DNA of 64,000 bases, taken from assembly GCF_030269645.1 (NCBI RefSeq), contig NZ_BSTR01000020.1, positions 67,741 to 131,740 of the forward strand. The letters run 5' to 3'. The notes below the pieces were generated by a model. The model was not told the origin of the DNA, searched no databases, and was given only the letters and a program-made list of their open reading frames with translations. Below, one piece after another: positions 34,252-43,003 of the stretch; position 1 is the first letter of the stretch; every line of letters begins with the position of its first letter. Source of the stretch: Actinokineospora sp. NBRC 105648 (GTDB taxonomy: Bacteria; Actinomycetota; Actinomycetes; Mycobacteriales; Pseudonocardiaceae). A program made the position numbers and the translations under genes.

Positions 34252-35004
34252 GTGACGATCGAGTACATCCGATACCGGGTACCCGCCGACCGGGCGGCGG
34301 GGTTCGAAGACGCCTACCGCCGCGCGGCCGTGCATCTGGCCGCCGCGCCCGAGTGCCGCGACATCGAACTCAGCCGCTGCGAGGAGGAGCCGGGACGCTA
34401 CGTGGTCCGGTTGACCTGGACCTCCACCCGCGACCACCTCGAGGGCTTTCGCCGAGGCCCGCACTTCCCGCCGTTCCTCGCCGAGGTCCGCGAGTTCGTC
34501 GCTGACATCGAGGAGATGCGCCACTACACACCGATCGACATCGGCGGCTCGGTGCCGACCCTGTACGAGTGGGCGGGCGGCGCGAACGCGCTGGAGAAGC
34601 TGTTCCAGGCGTTCTACCAGCGCGTCCCCCAGGACGAACTGCTCGCACCGCTGTTCGCCGACATGAACCCCGACCACGCCAAACATGTCGCGACCTGGCT
34701 CGGCGAGGTCTTCGGCGGACCGCGCACGTACTCCGAGAAGCACGGCGGGCACGCGCACATGGTCGCCGAACACCTGGGCCGGGGCATCAACGAGCAACAG
34801 CGCCGACGGTGGATCACCCTCCTGCAGGACACCGCCGACGAGGTCGGCCTACCGGATGACCCGGAGTTCCGGTCCGCGTTCGTCGGCTACCTCGAGTGGG
34901 GCACCCGCATGGCGGTGATCCTCTCCCGCCCGGGCGCCGAGCCGAACCCGAACGAACCGGTGCCCACCTGGGGCTGGGGCAACGTCCGCCCCTGGCAAGG
35001 CTGA
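34252..35004 (+). CDS. ABM-domain / group II truncated haemoglobin fusion
   Basis: A 250-residue two-domain protein. Residues 1-95 form a dimeric alpha-beta barrel like antibiotic-biosynthesis monooxygenases (IEYIRYRVPADRAAGFEDAYRRA, RDHLEGFRRGPHFPPFL). Residues about 100-240 are a group II truncated haemoglobin (LYEWAGGANALEKLFQAFYQRV, FADMNPDHAKHVATWLGEVFGGP, GGHAHMVAEHLG with the proximal His). Such chimaeras are known from actinobacteria. The haemoglobin may deliver oxygen to or protect the barrel. GTG start, divergent from the HxlR gene, which probably controls it. Confidence 0.9.
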   Translation: MTIEYIRYRVPADRAAGFEDAYRRAAVHLAAAPECRDIELSRCEEEPGRYVVRLTWTSTRDHLEGFRRGPHFPPFLAEVREFVADIEEMRHYTPIDIGGSVPTLYEWAGGANALEKLFQAFYQRVPQDELLAPLFADMNPDHAKHVATWLGEVFGGPRTYSEKHGGHAHMVAEHLGRGINEQQRRRWITLLQDTADEVGLPDDPEFRSAFVGYLEWGTRMAVILSRPGAEPNPNEPVPTWGWGNVRPWQG

Positions 35005-35405
35005 CGAAGACGCCACGCGGTCACCCCACCTCCATCCGCTTCACCTCGCCGTCGCCGTCGGCGGCAAATCACCTGGGAGTCCACCAACGCCGCCTTGCCC
35101 AACGACAAGTCGTTGAGCTCCGGCTCGCGCATCTCACCCCGTATCGCGTCATGGTCTGGACCATGATCTGCTCAGCAGTGTCTCGGAACCGCCCGTGTCG
35201 ACAACATCAGGCGTGTCGGCCACGAGCACGGATCGAGGAGTCGTATACGCGTCGTTACCGCCGCCGCGTTCTCGAAAGCGGCGTTACGTCGCACTGTAGC
35301 TATCGGACGGACCTGTACTCACCTACCAGGTTGTCTGACCTGCCCACCATGACCTCGCCCGTATACGCACTCCGTGGTGGCTCGGCGGGATTCAGTACCA
35401 ACAGG
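35005..35405. other. Gene-free interval with two CGTATACGC sites
   Basis: No coding frame has a domain. TCGTATACGC at 35241-35250 is identical to the minus-strand GntR motif at 28181-28190, and CGTATACGC recurs at 35360-35368. There is no clear gene they could control now. Confidence 0.4.
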
Positions 35406-35873
35406 TCAAGCGGGCAGGCGCACGGTGGCGGCGAAGAACTCGTCGACCTTGCCGACCGCGGCGAGGAACTCGTCGAGATCCGCACGTTTGGTGACGTAGG
35501 CGTTGGCGTGCAACGAATAGCTGCTCAGCACGTCCTCGTCGGCGGCTGAGGTGGTAAGCACGACGACCGGGATCGTGATCAGCTCCGGGTCAGCCTTGAT
35601 CTCGGCCAGCACCTCGCGCCCGTCCATCCTCGGCATGTTGAGGTCCAGCAGGATCAGTCGCGGCCGGGGCGCGTCACCGTAACCGTCGGTCCGGCGCAGG
35701 AACGCGACCGCTTCGATGCCGTCGTTCACCACATGCAGTTCGGTGTTCGTGCTGCGTGACTCGATCGCCTCGCGGATCATGATCACATCGCCCTCGTCGT
35801 CCTCGACGAGCAGCACGTTGAACGGCACCGCCGCGTCGGTCGAGCTACCCCGCGCCGTCGTCTGGTCCGCCAT
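35406..35873 (-). CDS. Stand-alone response-regulator receiver protein (Rcp1-like)
   Basis: A 155-residue single-domain receiver. The acid pair is VEDDEGD, phosphoacceptor Asp77 is in LILLDLNMPRMDG, and the conserved Thr and Lys are in VVVLTTSAADEDVL and YVTKRADLDEF. Receivers of this type pass phosphate from a histidine kinase such as a phytochrome or GAF kinase. No kinase survives here, only remnants upstream. ATG at 35873 with AGAGGAG six bases before it. Confidence 0.92.
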   Translation of the reverse strand: MADQTTARGSSTDAAVPFNVLLVEDDEGDVIMIREAIESRSTNTELHVVNDGIEAVAFLRRTDGYGDAPRPRLILLDLNMPRMDGREVLAEIKADPELITIPVVVLTTSAADEDVLSSYSLHANAYVTKRADLDEFLAAVGKVDEFFAATVRLPA

Positions 35874-36668
35874 GCCTGCTCCTCTGCGTCGCGGTAGGCG
35901 TGCCAGCCGGCTGAATGGTGCCATGTTCCATCCGACGGGCGTGCGACCTCAACGTGAGCACGATTCGCGTTGATACCGCCGAGGTCGAGTTGGGTGATGA
36001 ACCGGATACGATCGTCCAGCCGTGGAGGTATCCGTGGCCGCGGCACTGTCGAGGTTGCGCGCCAAGCGCGTCCACCACCGCCGCAACCCTCGCCCCGTAC
36101 GCTGCGATGCTGATGGTCGAGTCGACTGGGTACCGGTCGATCAAGGGCTCCGCCCGGCCACTCATCGCCGCGAGCACCGCAGTGCTGCTGGCGTTCCTGG
36201 CCGCCCGGCTAGTCCTCCGACACCGCGATCGGACTCGGCACCGCCGTGTCGGCCGGACCGCTGATCGGGACGTGGTCGATCTTCGGCGAGAGCGGCAAAG
36301 CAGATCGAGGTCGATGCGGTCCTCGTCCTGATCGTCAACGGCTCCGGCCAGGACGTCATGGCTGCTCAGCCGGTTCATCGAGACCACTCTCGGCGCCACC
36401 GTGGACACCCATGATCAACATTACCGTCCTGCCAACCACCCGCGAACACGGGGATGCGCGACACCTGACCTCACCGCGGAACTGCACGCGGTCCTGTCCG
36501 GACTCGCCGATGCCCTGCGCGCGGCTGCCAGCTCACCGTCGCCGTAGCCGTAGGTCGCCGCCTGCAGGCTATAGAAGCTGACGTGTCGGATCTCTTCGGC
36601 GCGCAACACGCAACCTCGGTCGTCCTCTCACGTGTGCTAACAGCGTGCCCGATGGCCTTGAATCAACA
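35874..36668. other. Decayed region upstream of the receiver gene
   Basis: About 0.8 kb with no intact gene. On the plus strand there are coding-like pieces (TTAATLAPYAAMLMVESTGYR around 36080; TAELHAVLSGLADALRAAA around 36470) in different frames. They look like broken genes, and I cannot name them. Confidence 0.5.
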
Positions 36669-37070
36669 CTACGGATGGGCGAATCTGATCGTCTTGGCGC
36701 AATAGGTGCGGCGGACGTTAACATCGGTGACCGACACGGTGATGAAGACGGTGCCGTTCACCACGGCGAAGACGTTCAAGGGGTGCGAAGGGTCGACGAA
36801 CACCTCACGGGTCTCAGTCGCGTCGTCGTCGTCAAAGGCCAGGAATGCCTTGCCCGCGTTGCCAGGCAGGATATCGGTCAGGCCGGGACCTGTGACGCGG
36901 ACTGTCCAGGCGTTGACAGGCTGACCAGTGCGCGCGTAGGCCTGCACCCGCTCCCCGCAGTCCGGCGGCGGTGGGGGTGGCGGCAGCAGTAGATCAGCGG
37001 ACGCCGAGGCGGGGGTCGAGATCAGGACAGCGGCTACCAACGCGATTATCCCAGCACAGAAGGCGCGCAT
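36669..37070 (-). CDS. Small secreted protein of unknown function
   Basis: A 133-residue protein with a signal peptide (residues 1-24, ending ASASA) followed by a poly-proline run (LLLPPPPPPPDCG). The mature part is a small beta-rich domain (NAWTVRVTGPGL, VFAVVNGTVFITVSV) with two Cys residues that could form a disulfide. I do not recognise it. It is flanked by another orphan gene and by decayed DNA. Confidence 0.7.
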   Translation of the reverse strand: MRAFCAGIIALVAAVLISTPASASADLLLPPPPPPPDCGERVQAYARTGQPVNAWTVRVTGPGLTDILPGNAGKAFLAFDDDDATETREVFVDPSHPLNVFAVVNGTVFITVSVTDVNVRRTYCAKTIRFAHP

Positions 37071-37146
37071 GTGTCTCCCCAGGTCGATGCGATCGCCCCC
37101 GCAGCGTATCCACCCCCTGGCCAGCCAGATACCGCCGACCAGGGGA

Positions 37147-37446
37147 TCAAGCTCCTTGCCGCCCAGCCGAGAACTGCATCGCCTTGGTCATGGCCTGCGT
37201 GATCGCGCTCTCGCAATCAGCGAGAACAGCCAATTCATCCTCCCCTGACTTGTCAGTCAACCGAGCGCGGAGATTTGTCGCCACTTCCCGCGCCAGGGTG
37301 CACATGCTCACCAGGATCTGCGCATTGTGGTCAATCGCCCGGCCGTCCAGCACCTCCGGCCACCCCTGCGGCCACACCAGTTCCGTCAGCCCCCGCATGT
37401 GCCGCCGCACGGCCACCTCATGCTCCGAGCGCGCCATCTCCACCAT
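37147..37446 (-). CDS. Small soluble hypothetical protein
   Basis: A 99-residue alpha-helical protein. ATG at 37446 with GGAAGGGG upstream. It contains LTELVWPQGWPEVLDGRAIDHNAQI and a helical tail with two Cys. I do not recognise the family. Confidence 0.6.
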   Translation of the reverse strand: MVEMARSEHEVAVRRHMRGLTELVWPQGWPEVLDGRAIDHNAQILVSMCTLAREVATNLRARLTDKSGEDELAVLADCESAITQAMTKAMQFSAGRQGA

Positions 37447-37906
37447 CGACCCCTTCCATGAACATGCCCGAACCCCAAGGCTAACCACAGACAAGACTCG
37501 AACAAGTACTCAGTCCGCACAAGTCCAACACGAGCAGGAGAATCGACCGACCGGCTGAGACAGCAACACTCACGAACCCGGGACCGGCCGGCGCCCTCCC
37601 GCCCACCAACTGCGCAAGACCGGCGGCCTGGCCGAGCAGGCCGCAGGAGCTGGGCTACGGCGAAGTGGACGGGGTCCGCACCTCGTAGTGGCTCGTCGCC
37701 GACATCTCCTACAACGAATGGTCCGGCGAACCCGTGCGCCAACGCCTGCAAAAGCGCACCGGGTGCCGATGCACCCGGCACCCCAGACCTACAAGGGCAT
37801 GATCGGCGGCATGACCGAGCTCACGGCGCTGACCAATTCGCGGATGGTCGTCACCGGCTAGCCAGCTTCCACAGTGGACTTGAAGAACACCAGCGGATGG
37901 CGCGGG
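37447..37906 (+). pseudogene. Broken coding remnants on the plus strand
   Basis: Coding-like pieces occur in two frames: VADISYNEWSGEPVRQRLQKRTG near 37690-37760, and MHPAPQTYKGMIGGMTELTALTNS near 37768-37862 in another frame, ending in a stop at 37860-37862. A frameshift separates them. The original product is unknown. Confidence 0.45.
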
Positions 37907-38254
37907 TCAGACCCCGACCTTGTCGTGGGCAGCGTTGCCTTCGGACCCCTTGTCGTCCTGGGAGCCACTGTCCAGGCAGCGGCCCGTGATCAGCTTGACG
38001 AACTTGTCGACGAGGCCCGCAGACGCCTTAATGACCTGCGCGAACCCAGCCAGAGCGCCGAACAGGGCGGCACCGTAGGTCCATCCGGGGATGCCTGCGG
38101 CACTCAGCTTGACCATGACCTCGCCAATGTCCTTGACGGCGAGCGTGCCGACGATTCCAAGCACACCCGCGAGAGAAAGGCCGAGGACGAGAAGACGGCG
38201 TCCCTGGCGGTCCCACTTGCCCTCTACAGAGCGATTGTTGATGTTGGTCTGCAT
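37907..38254 (-). CDS. Small membrane protein of unknown function
   Basis: A 115-residue protein. An N-terminal charged segment is followed by one or two hydrophobic helices (LLVLGLSLAGVLGIVGTLAV, GIPGWTYGAALFGALAGFAQVI) and a charged tail (SGSQDDKGSEGNAAHDKVGV). Size and layout resemble holin-like or two-helix membrane proteins of mobile elements, but no signature supports this. ATG at 38254. Confidence 0.6.
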   Translation of the reverse strand: MQTNINNRSVEGKWDRQGRRLLVLGLSLAGVLGIVGTLAVKDIGEVMVKLSAAGIPGWTYGAALFGALAGFAQVIKASAGLVDKFVKLITGRCLDSGSQDDKGSEGNAAHDKVGV

Positions 38255-38470
38255 CGGACGATCTTCGCGCCTAGGGAAGCCACCGTCGACGGGACCAATG
38301 GGTAATCACCCGATGGTGGCCGGATTGGCATGTCGGCACGACGTTCAGTATGGGAGCCCACCAGTCGGAAACCCAGCTCGGCACCGGGGGAACAACGGCA
38401 GGGGCACAGTCAGCCGCCCGGCCGAAAGATGGCACCGCCGGGTAGCGGACTGTGGTGAACAGGTCGGCTA

Positions 38471-38940
38471 CGCGTTGGCGAACTGGTCCGGCGCCGCAGC
38501 CATTTCGGCGAGCTGGGTGTCGGTACGCCCGCGCAGCAACCCGGCCTTCTCCAGTTCGATGAGCGAGTTGACCATCGCCCCGACCGACGTCGGGCCAGGG
38601 TGGCCAGGCAGGTGGTGAAGGTACTGCCCCCGGGCTTGCTGATCGTGAAGTTCAGGTAACCGATGATGTCGCGGGAGTCGTCGGTGATGCGTGTGTCGTC
38701 GGCGATGCCGCGGTAGGCCTGCCAGGGCGCGCCGTCACAGTGGAACCGCATCTCGTCAGCGTCCTCGTCTTGATCGGCGGCGAATGCAGAGTTGGCCCAG
38801 TCGATGACGATGCCGACGCGGGCGTGCTCGGCCAGCGCGGCGAGGTCGCGGCGATCCAGTGGCGTGTCCTGGCGCAGCACCACGATGTCGAAGCGGTAGA
38901 TCAGTCCGTCCAGGCCGGCCCGCACGGTGTTGACCGGCAT
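38471..38940 (-). pseudogene. Frameshifted hypothetical gene
   Basis: Frame one reads MPVNTVRAGLDGLIYRFDIV and RRDLAALAEHARVGIVIDWANSAFAADQDEDADEM up to IIGYLNFTISKPGG; then the coding signal moves to another frame, VGAMVNSLIELEKAGLLRGRTDTQLAEMAAAPDQFANA, which ends in a stop at 38471. One insertion or deletion near 38630 would join them. Product unknown. Confidence 0.55.
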
Positions 38941-39062
38941 GTCGCCTCACCGGCCAGCCGCTGCAGCGTGGAGTTCACCCGATCGCGCCCGTGGTGCGCC
39001 CGCAGGCTCTTGCGCAGCGCCATCGCCGGGCCGGCGGTTCGAGTGATCCAGCGGACCTCGTC

Positions 39063-39494
39063 TTACCGTGCGATCCAGTCCGCGGGGATGGGCAGTGCGT
39101 CCATCAGGCCCGTGATGTCGAGGGGTACGCGCCACCGGTGTGTGCCGTCGGCGGTGCGGGTGTGCTGGCAGACGCCGATCTCGGCGAGCAGGTCAGCGAG
39201 GCCGGCCACCGTGGTCGGCACCGGGCGACCCAGGGCGGTGACCGCCGAGGCGAACGCGGACTGGGCGTGGCGGCGCACCTCGGTGGCTTCAACGTCTCGA
39301 TCGTCGCGGTCCTGCCATGTCAGGAGGGTGTCCACGCCGTCGGGGAACTGGTTGCTCGCCGGGTGGGTGGCCACCAGACGGGCGAGATCGCCGTCTTGGT
39401 CGGTGACGCTGGCGGTGCCGATGACGAACTCCATGTTCATCGCTTCCAGCGGCATCAGCCGCGACCAGGCCGAGTTGCTCCACGCCGTGCGCAT
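39063..39494 (-). CDS. Hypothetical protein, possibly truncated
   Basis: A frame of up to 143 residues with coding-like content: MEFVIGTASVTDQDGDLARLV, VEATEVRRHAQSAFASAVTALG, LADLLAEIGVCQHTRTADGTHR and WRVPLDITGLMDALPIPADW. The start is unclear; internal ATGs at 39455, 39440 and 39434 are possible. It precedes the frameshifted gene and may have belonged to the same element. No family recognised. Confidence 0.4.
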   Translation of the reverse strand: MRTAWSNSAWSRLMPLEAMNMEFVIGTASVTDQDGDLARLVATHPASNQFPDGVDTLLTWQDRDDRDVEATEVRRHAQSAFASAVTALGRPVPTTVAGLADLLAEIGVCQHTRTADGTHRWRVPLDITGLMDALPIPADWIAR

Positions 39495-39617
39495 GTAGCT
39501 GTGGCCGGACGATCATCATCAGGCGCTCGCGGCCCCGGAGGACGAACAGGCGCTGGAATCGTCATCCGCACCGGCGACCCGATGCGCGTCCCCTCGGGCG
39601 TCGCGGAACGCGGAGTT

Positions 39618-39647
39618 CGGGTACGGCCACCGAGGTGGCCGTACCCG
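39618..39647 (-). terminator. Strong hairpin after the 39714 gene
   Basis: A 13-base perfect stem (CGGGTACGGCCAC and complement) with a 4-base loop lies 67 bases downstream of the minus-strand gene's stop. No T-run. Confidence 0.65.
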
Positions 39648-39713
39648 ACAGCGGTCTCCCGCTGAGGCCGTGTCAACGCCGTGGTGTCCGGCGCCGGACG
39701 GGCCCGGGTCAGG

Positions 39714-41420
39714 TCAGCGCTTGACCAGCGGTGCGAACGCGGCGTGCACGTCGGCGTCCGTCGGCGTGACCTTCTCCTGCACGTCGCCCGACTTCGCGGT
39801 GATGAACTCCGGGCAGGTCGCGCCGCCGATCTCCAGTGTGCTGTCGGACAGCACCCGGCCGGTGGCCAACTCGATGGCGCGCACCGGGATCGCGATGCGG
39901 TGGAACGAGATGGTGCTGCGCCTGCCGAGTCCGCCGACCTCCTTGTAGGGGCAGGTCTCCGCGACGGAGCCCTGGGCGGACGGGCTCACGCACAGCACGA
40001 CGGTGGCCTTCGCGACGTCGTCCACGAGCCAGTCGGCGGGCAGGCGCTTGGTGTACTCGCTCGAGCCCGCGACGTACGCGCGGCCCGGCGGACCGTGCGG
40101 CGGCGCGGCGGTGTACGGGGTGGCGGCGTCGCAGTACGGAGGCCGGACGCCGGTCGAGACGCCGAGCGCGGACCGCACTGCCTCCAGCTCGATCGCCCAC
40201 TGGGCCTTCTGCGCGCTTTCCTTGGCGCGCGGTGCGAGTTCGTGGCTCGGGTACTTGGCGACCAGCGTCTTGTACCGGGCGAGGGCGGGTTGGAACGACC
40301 CCCGCTCCACGAGGCGGTCGCCGCACGACATCAGCGCCCGCGGTTCCAGGCTGGGCACGACGTCGGCCGCGCGGCCCAGCGCATCGCCGTCTGGCCGGTG
40401 GTCGCGCAGCCACTGGGTGACGTCGGCGACCTCGCAAGGCTCGCGACCGGACAGGTCGGCGAGGAAGCCGTCCAGCACGTGGCGGACGACGTTGTCGTAC
40501 GCCGGTTCGTCCTGCAACAGGCCCGCCAGCCCGCTGAACCCCTCGGACAGCGAGGCGCTCCGACCGCTGAGCCCAGCCTTGAGCGCCGCGGCGGACGCGG
40601 CGAGCCGCAAGCACGTCCTCGTGGCGTGCTCGCCGCGCACGACGAGCGGCGGGTCGGCGAGCTGGTGCGCGAAGGACAGCCGCTGCACCTCGGCGACGGT
40701 CCGGTCGCAGTCGCCGCCGTCGCGGGCCGCGTCGCTGTCGGACTCGATACCCGCGGCGTCGAGGCGCAGCAGCGTGACGACCAAGAGCACCGGGAGCAGT
40801 GCGGCGCCGCCGATCACGCGCTGCCGCCGGGGCCTCGACACGGCGTCGCTCTTGGCCGCGAGCCACCACCCGTGCCAGGCCAGGGCGCCTGCCCACAGCA
40901 CGAGCACCAGGTGGAAGAACACGTTGCGGACCACGAGCGCGGAGACCAGCAGGTAGCCGACCGTGACCAGGACCGCGAGGACGGCGAGCCAACGCCTGCG
41001 CAGCAGGAGGTAGCCGATGGCGAGCAGGGAGGCGTTGCCCAGCGCGGCGGCGAGCGGGTCGACGGCGGGCGGTGGGCTGGGCTCCGGCCGCGGTTGGTGG
41101 ACCGATGCCGGGTCGATCCGGGCGTACCCGCCGGTCTCCGGCCCGGCGCCGACGCCGTACGCGATCGTCTGGGGCAGCACCGGGATGGGGCCGGTGTCGG
41201 GCCCGAAAGGCGCTGCGGGCACCGGTTCGGGCTCTGTGTCGGCAGGCGCGGGCGGCCGCGGGGTGGTGCCCGCGTTCGGCTCCGGGTCCGGCGCCTGCTC
41301 CGGACGGCGCTCGGGGCCGAGGACCGGCGCAGGCGTTGGTATCGGCGGGGGTAAGAGCCTCTCGCCGCCCACGTCCTGCGGGGTCTCGTCGTGCGGCTCC
41401 GGCGGCGTGGTCTCGTCCAC
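39714..41420 (-). CDS. Multi-helix membrane protein with proline-rich tail and TPR-like region
   Basis: A 568-residue protein I do not recognise. The first 130 residues are Pro/Glu-rich and disordered. Four membrane helices follow at about residues 130-230 (ALGNASLLAIGYLL, WLAVLAVLVTVGYLLVSALVV, FFHLVLVLWAGALAW, VIGGAALLPVLLVVTLL). The rest is external, with YKTLVAKYPSHELAPRAKES as a TPR-like segment and several Cys. GTG at 41420 has GGGGAGG upstream. A possible sensor or scaffold; it is not clearly tied to the NRPS operon. Confidence 0.7.
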   Translation of the reverse strand: MDETTPPEPHDETPQDVGGERLLPPPIPTPAPVLGPERRPEQAPDPEPNAGTTPRPPAPADTEPEPVPAAPFGPDTGPIPVLPQTIAYGVGAGPETGGYARIDPASVHQPRPEPSPPPAVDPLAAALGNASLLAIGYLLLRRRWLAVLAVLVTVGYLLVSALVVRNVFFHLVLVLWAGALAWHGWWLAAKSDAVSRPRRQRVIGGAALLPVLLVVTLLRLDAAGIESDSDAARDGGDCDRTVAEVQRLSFAHQLADPPLVVRGEHATRTCLRLAASAAALKAGLSGRSASLSEGFSGLAGLLQDEPAYDNVVRHVLDGFLADLSGREPCEVADVTQWLRDHRPDGDALGRAADVVPSLEPRALMSCGDRLVERGSFQPALARYKTLVAKYPSHELAPRAKESAQKAQWAIELEAVRSALGVSTGVRPPYCDAATPYTAAPPHGPPGRAYVAGSSEYTKRLPADWLVDDVAKATVVLCVSPSAQGSVAETCPYKEVGGLGRRSTISFHRIAIPVRAIELATGRVLSDSTLEIGGATCPEFITAKSGDVQEKVTPTDADVHAAFAPLVKR

Positions 41421-41788
41421 AGTCCTCCCCTTCGTGGCTGGGCCCTGTTGGGCCACAGGACCCCACATGGTGGTGGGTCCGGTCGTTCACGTGGACCGCA
41501 TTCGCCGGGTCGTGACCGAGAATCCGCCTAATGCCGCGTCGAGCGGTAGGGGATCGCCCCACCCCGTGCGGCCGGGTGGACCAGTGGCCGCGGAAGATCC
41601 ACCGCACCGGCGGGTCGACCCGAACGTTGCGCCCCGCAACGCGACCCCGGTGCATCCGGGTCGCCTAACACGATCTCGATGGGGACTACGGCATCCGACA
41701 CGAGCCTGCCTCACGAGTCGACGACGGTGCGCGACGTCAGCCACGACGAGCGACCGCGGTGACGACGGCACCGTCCAACGGAGCACCC
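41421..41788. other. Gene-free interval
   Basis: Divergent promoters of the 39714 gene and the short plus-strand gene must be here; I see no other feature. Confidence 0.4.
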
Positions 41789-42031
41789 ATGCACCCGTTG
41801 GCCGAAGTCGAGCTCCTGCTCACCGAGGAGCTGCGCTCGTTCCACCCCACCGACATCCGCTTGGGCGGCGTCACGTTCCACGGCATGCGGGTCCATCCCC
41901 TAACCGGCGCGCCTGCCGGGCACGACGCGTACCTGGTCAAGGTGAACTACAGGTCTGGACCTGAGCGGCCAGCTCCCGCACGCTGGTTTCCAGCGCCTCG
42001 AAGGGGTTCCGCGACCTCACAGGTGGTGTGA
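41789..42031 (+). pseudogene. Truncated plus-strand gene ending against the NRPS operon
   Basis: ATG at 41789 with GGAG six bases upstream starts a convincing frame (MHPLAEVELLLTEELRSFHP, DIRLGGVTFHGMRVHPLTG, GHDAYLVKVNYRSG). After about 41955 it changes to low-complexity text and stops at 42031, antisense to the end of the KASIII-like gene. I read it as the N-terminal 55 residues of a broken gene. Family unknown. Confidence 0.5.
41937..42020 (-). CDS. 27-residue mini-ORF coupled to the KASIII-like gene
   Basis: GTG at 42020 overlaps the KASIII-like stop as GTGA, the same coupling used through the operon. It encodes VRSRNPFEALETSVRELAA followed by QVQTCSSP. Its text is helical and coding-like, but the frame stops after 27 codons. 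It could be a small peptide or, more likely, the 5' end of a gene lost at a breakpoint. Confidence 0.4.
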   Translation of the reverse strand: MRSRNPFEALETSVRELAAQVQTCSSP

Positions 42032-43003
42032 TCGTGCCGTGGTCGCGCCGAACTCGACCAACATCGCGCTCCACGACGCCGCCGGGCTGACGTTGAACAC
42101 CACGGCCAGCCCCGATCCCCCGCCCATCGCCGTGTACAGGTTCAGCAACGCGTCGTTGGGCCCGAGGTGTCCGTAGCGGCGCAGGTTCACGGAGCAGGCG
42201 TCGGCCAGCTTGAGGTCCAACGCTTCCTGGTAGAACCGGAAAGCCCCGGCCGACAGGTTCTGGCTGACGTAGTGCTCGACATCCCCTGGACGGATCCCGT
42301 TGCGCCGCAACAACTGAGCCAGCAACGACTGCAAGCGGTTGCGCGTCTCCACGGCGAGTTCGAAGGAGTACCGCGGCAGGTCGGTGCACTCCTCGCGCCA
42401 CCGCGCCCAGGCGAGGTCGCGGTAGTCGATCCGGAACAGATCCCAGTACTTGCCGCTGGTCTCCACCAGGATGTCGCGGATGCGGACCGGACCGTCGCGG
42501 GCCACCAGGACCGCTTGGCCGCCGTCGCCGTTGACGGTGACGGGGTGGCGGTAGCGGTGCGGGGTGGCCGGTTTGCTGCCGTGCACCACCAGGACGTTCG
42601 CCAGGTCGGGATCGGCGGCGAGCAGGCCGCGGGCGGCGAGCAGACCCGGCACGATCGACGTGCAGCCCAACCCGCCGACGGTGAACGACAGCGCGCGGTC
42701 CGCGCCGAGGAGCGCCTGCGGCAGGGTCGCCTCGGACGCCACCAGGGCCCGCGGCGCGCGGGACTCGACCACGATCAGCACGTCGACCTCCGCCGCGCTG
42801 ATCCCCGCCTCGACCAGGACCTGCCGGGCGGCCCGCACACCGAGGTCGGTGGCGGTCAGCGAGTCGTCGACCGGGACGCGGTCGATCCCCAGCGCCAGGC
42901 AGGTCTCCCGCTCCGCGCCGGACATCCCGGCGAGTTCGGGCAGGTCCGCCACCGCTACGGTCCGCTCCGGCAGGTACCAGGACGCGGCGCGCAGCGCGGT
43001 CAC
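42017..43003 (-). CDS. KASIII-like acyltransferase/condensing enzyme
   Basis: A 328-residue thiolase-fold enzyme of the 3-oxoacyl-ACP synthase III family. Cys114 in GGLGCTSIV is the acyl-accepting nucleophile and His244 in EHYVSQNLS is the first catalytic His. The usual Asn of the YGN motif is His279 in YGHLGPNDALL. KASIII-like proteins with altered triads (CerJ, ChlB3, PtmR types) transfer acyl groups to alcohols or amines instead of condensing. It ends the operon after a megasynthase without thioesterase, so chain transfer or release is a reasonable inference. GTG start overlaps the previous stop. Confidence 0.85.
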   Translation of the reverse strand: MTALRAASWYLPERTVAVADLPELAGMSGAERETCLALGIDRVPVDDSLTATDLGVRAARQVLVEAGISAAEVDVLIVVESRAPRALVASEATLPQALLGADRALSFTVGGLGCTSIVPGLLAARGLLAADPDLANVLVVHGSKPATPHRYRHPVTVNGDGGQAVLVARDGPVRIRDILVETSGKYWDLFRIDYRDLAWARWREECTDLPRYSFELAVETRNRLQSLLAQLLRRNGIRPGDVEHYVSQNLSAGAFRFYQEALDLKLADACSVNLRRYGHLGPNDALLNLYTAMGGGSGLAVVFNVSPAASWSAMLVEFGATTARSHHL

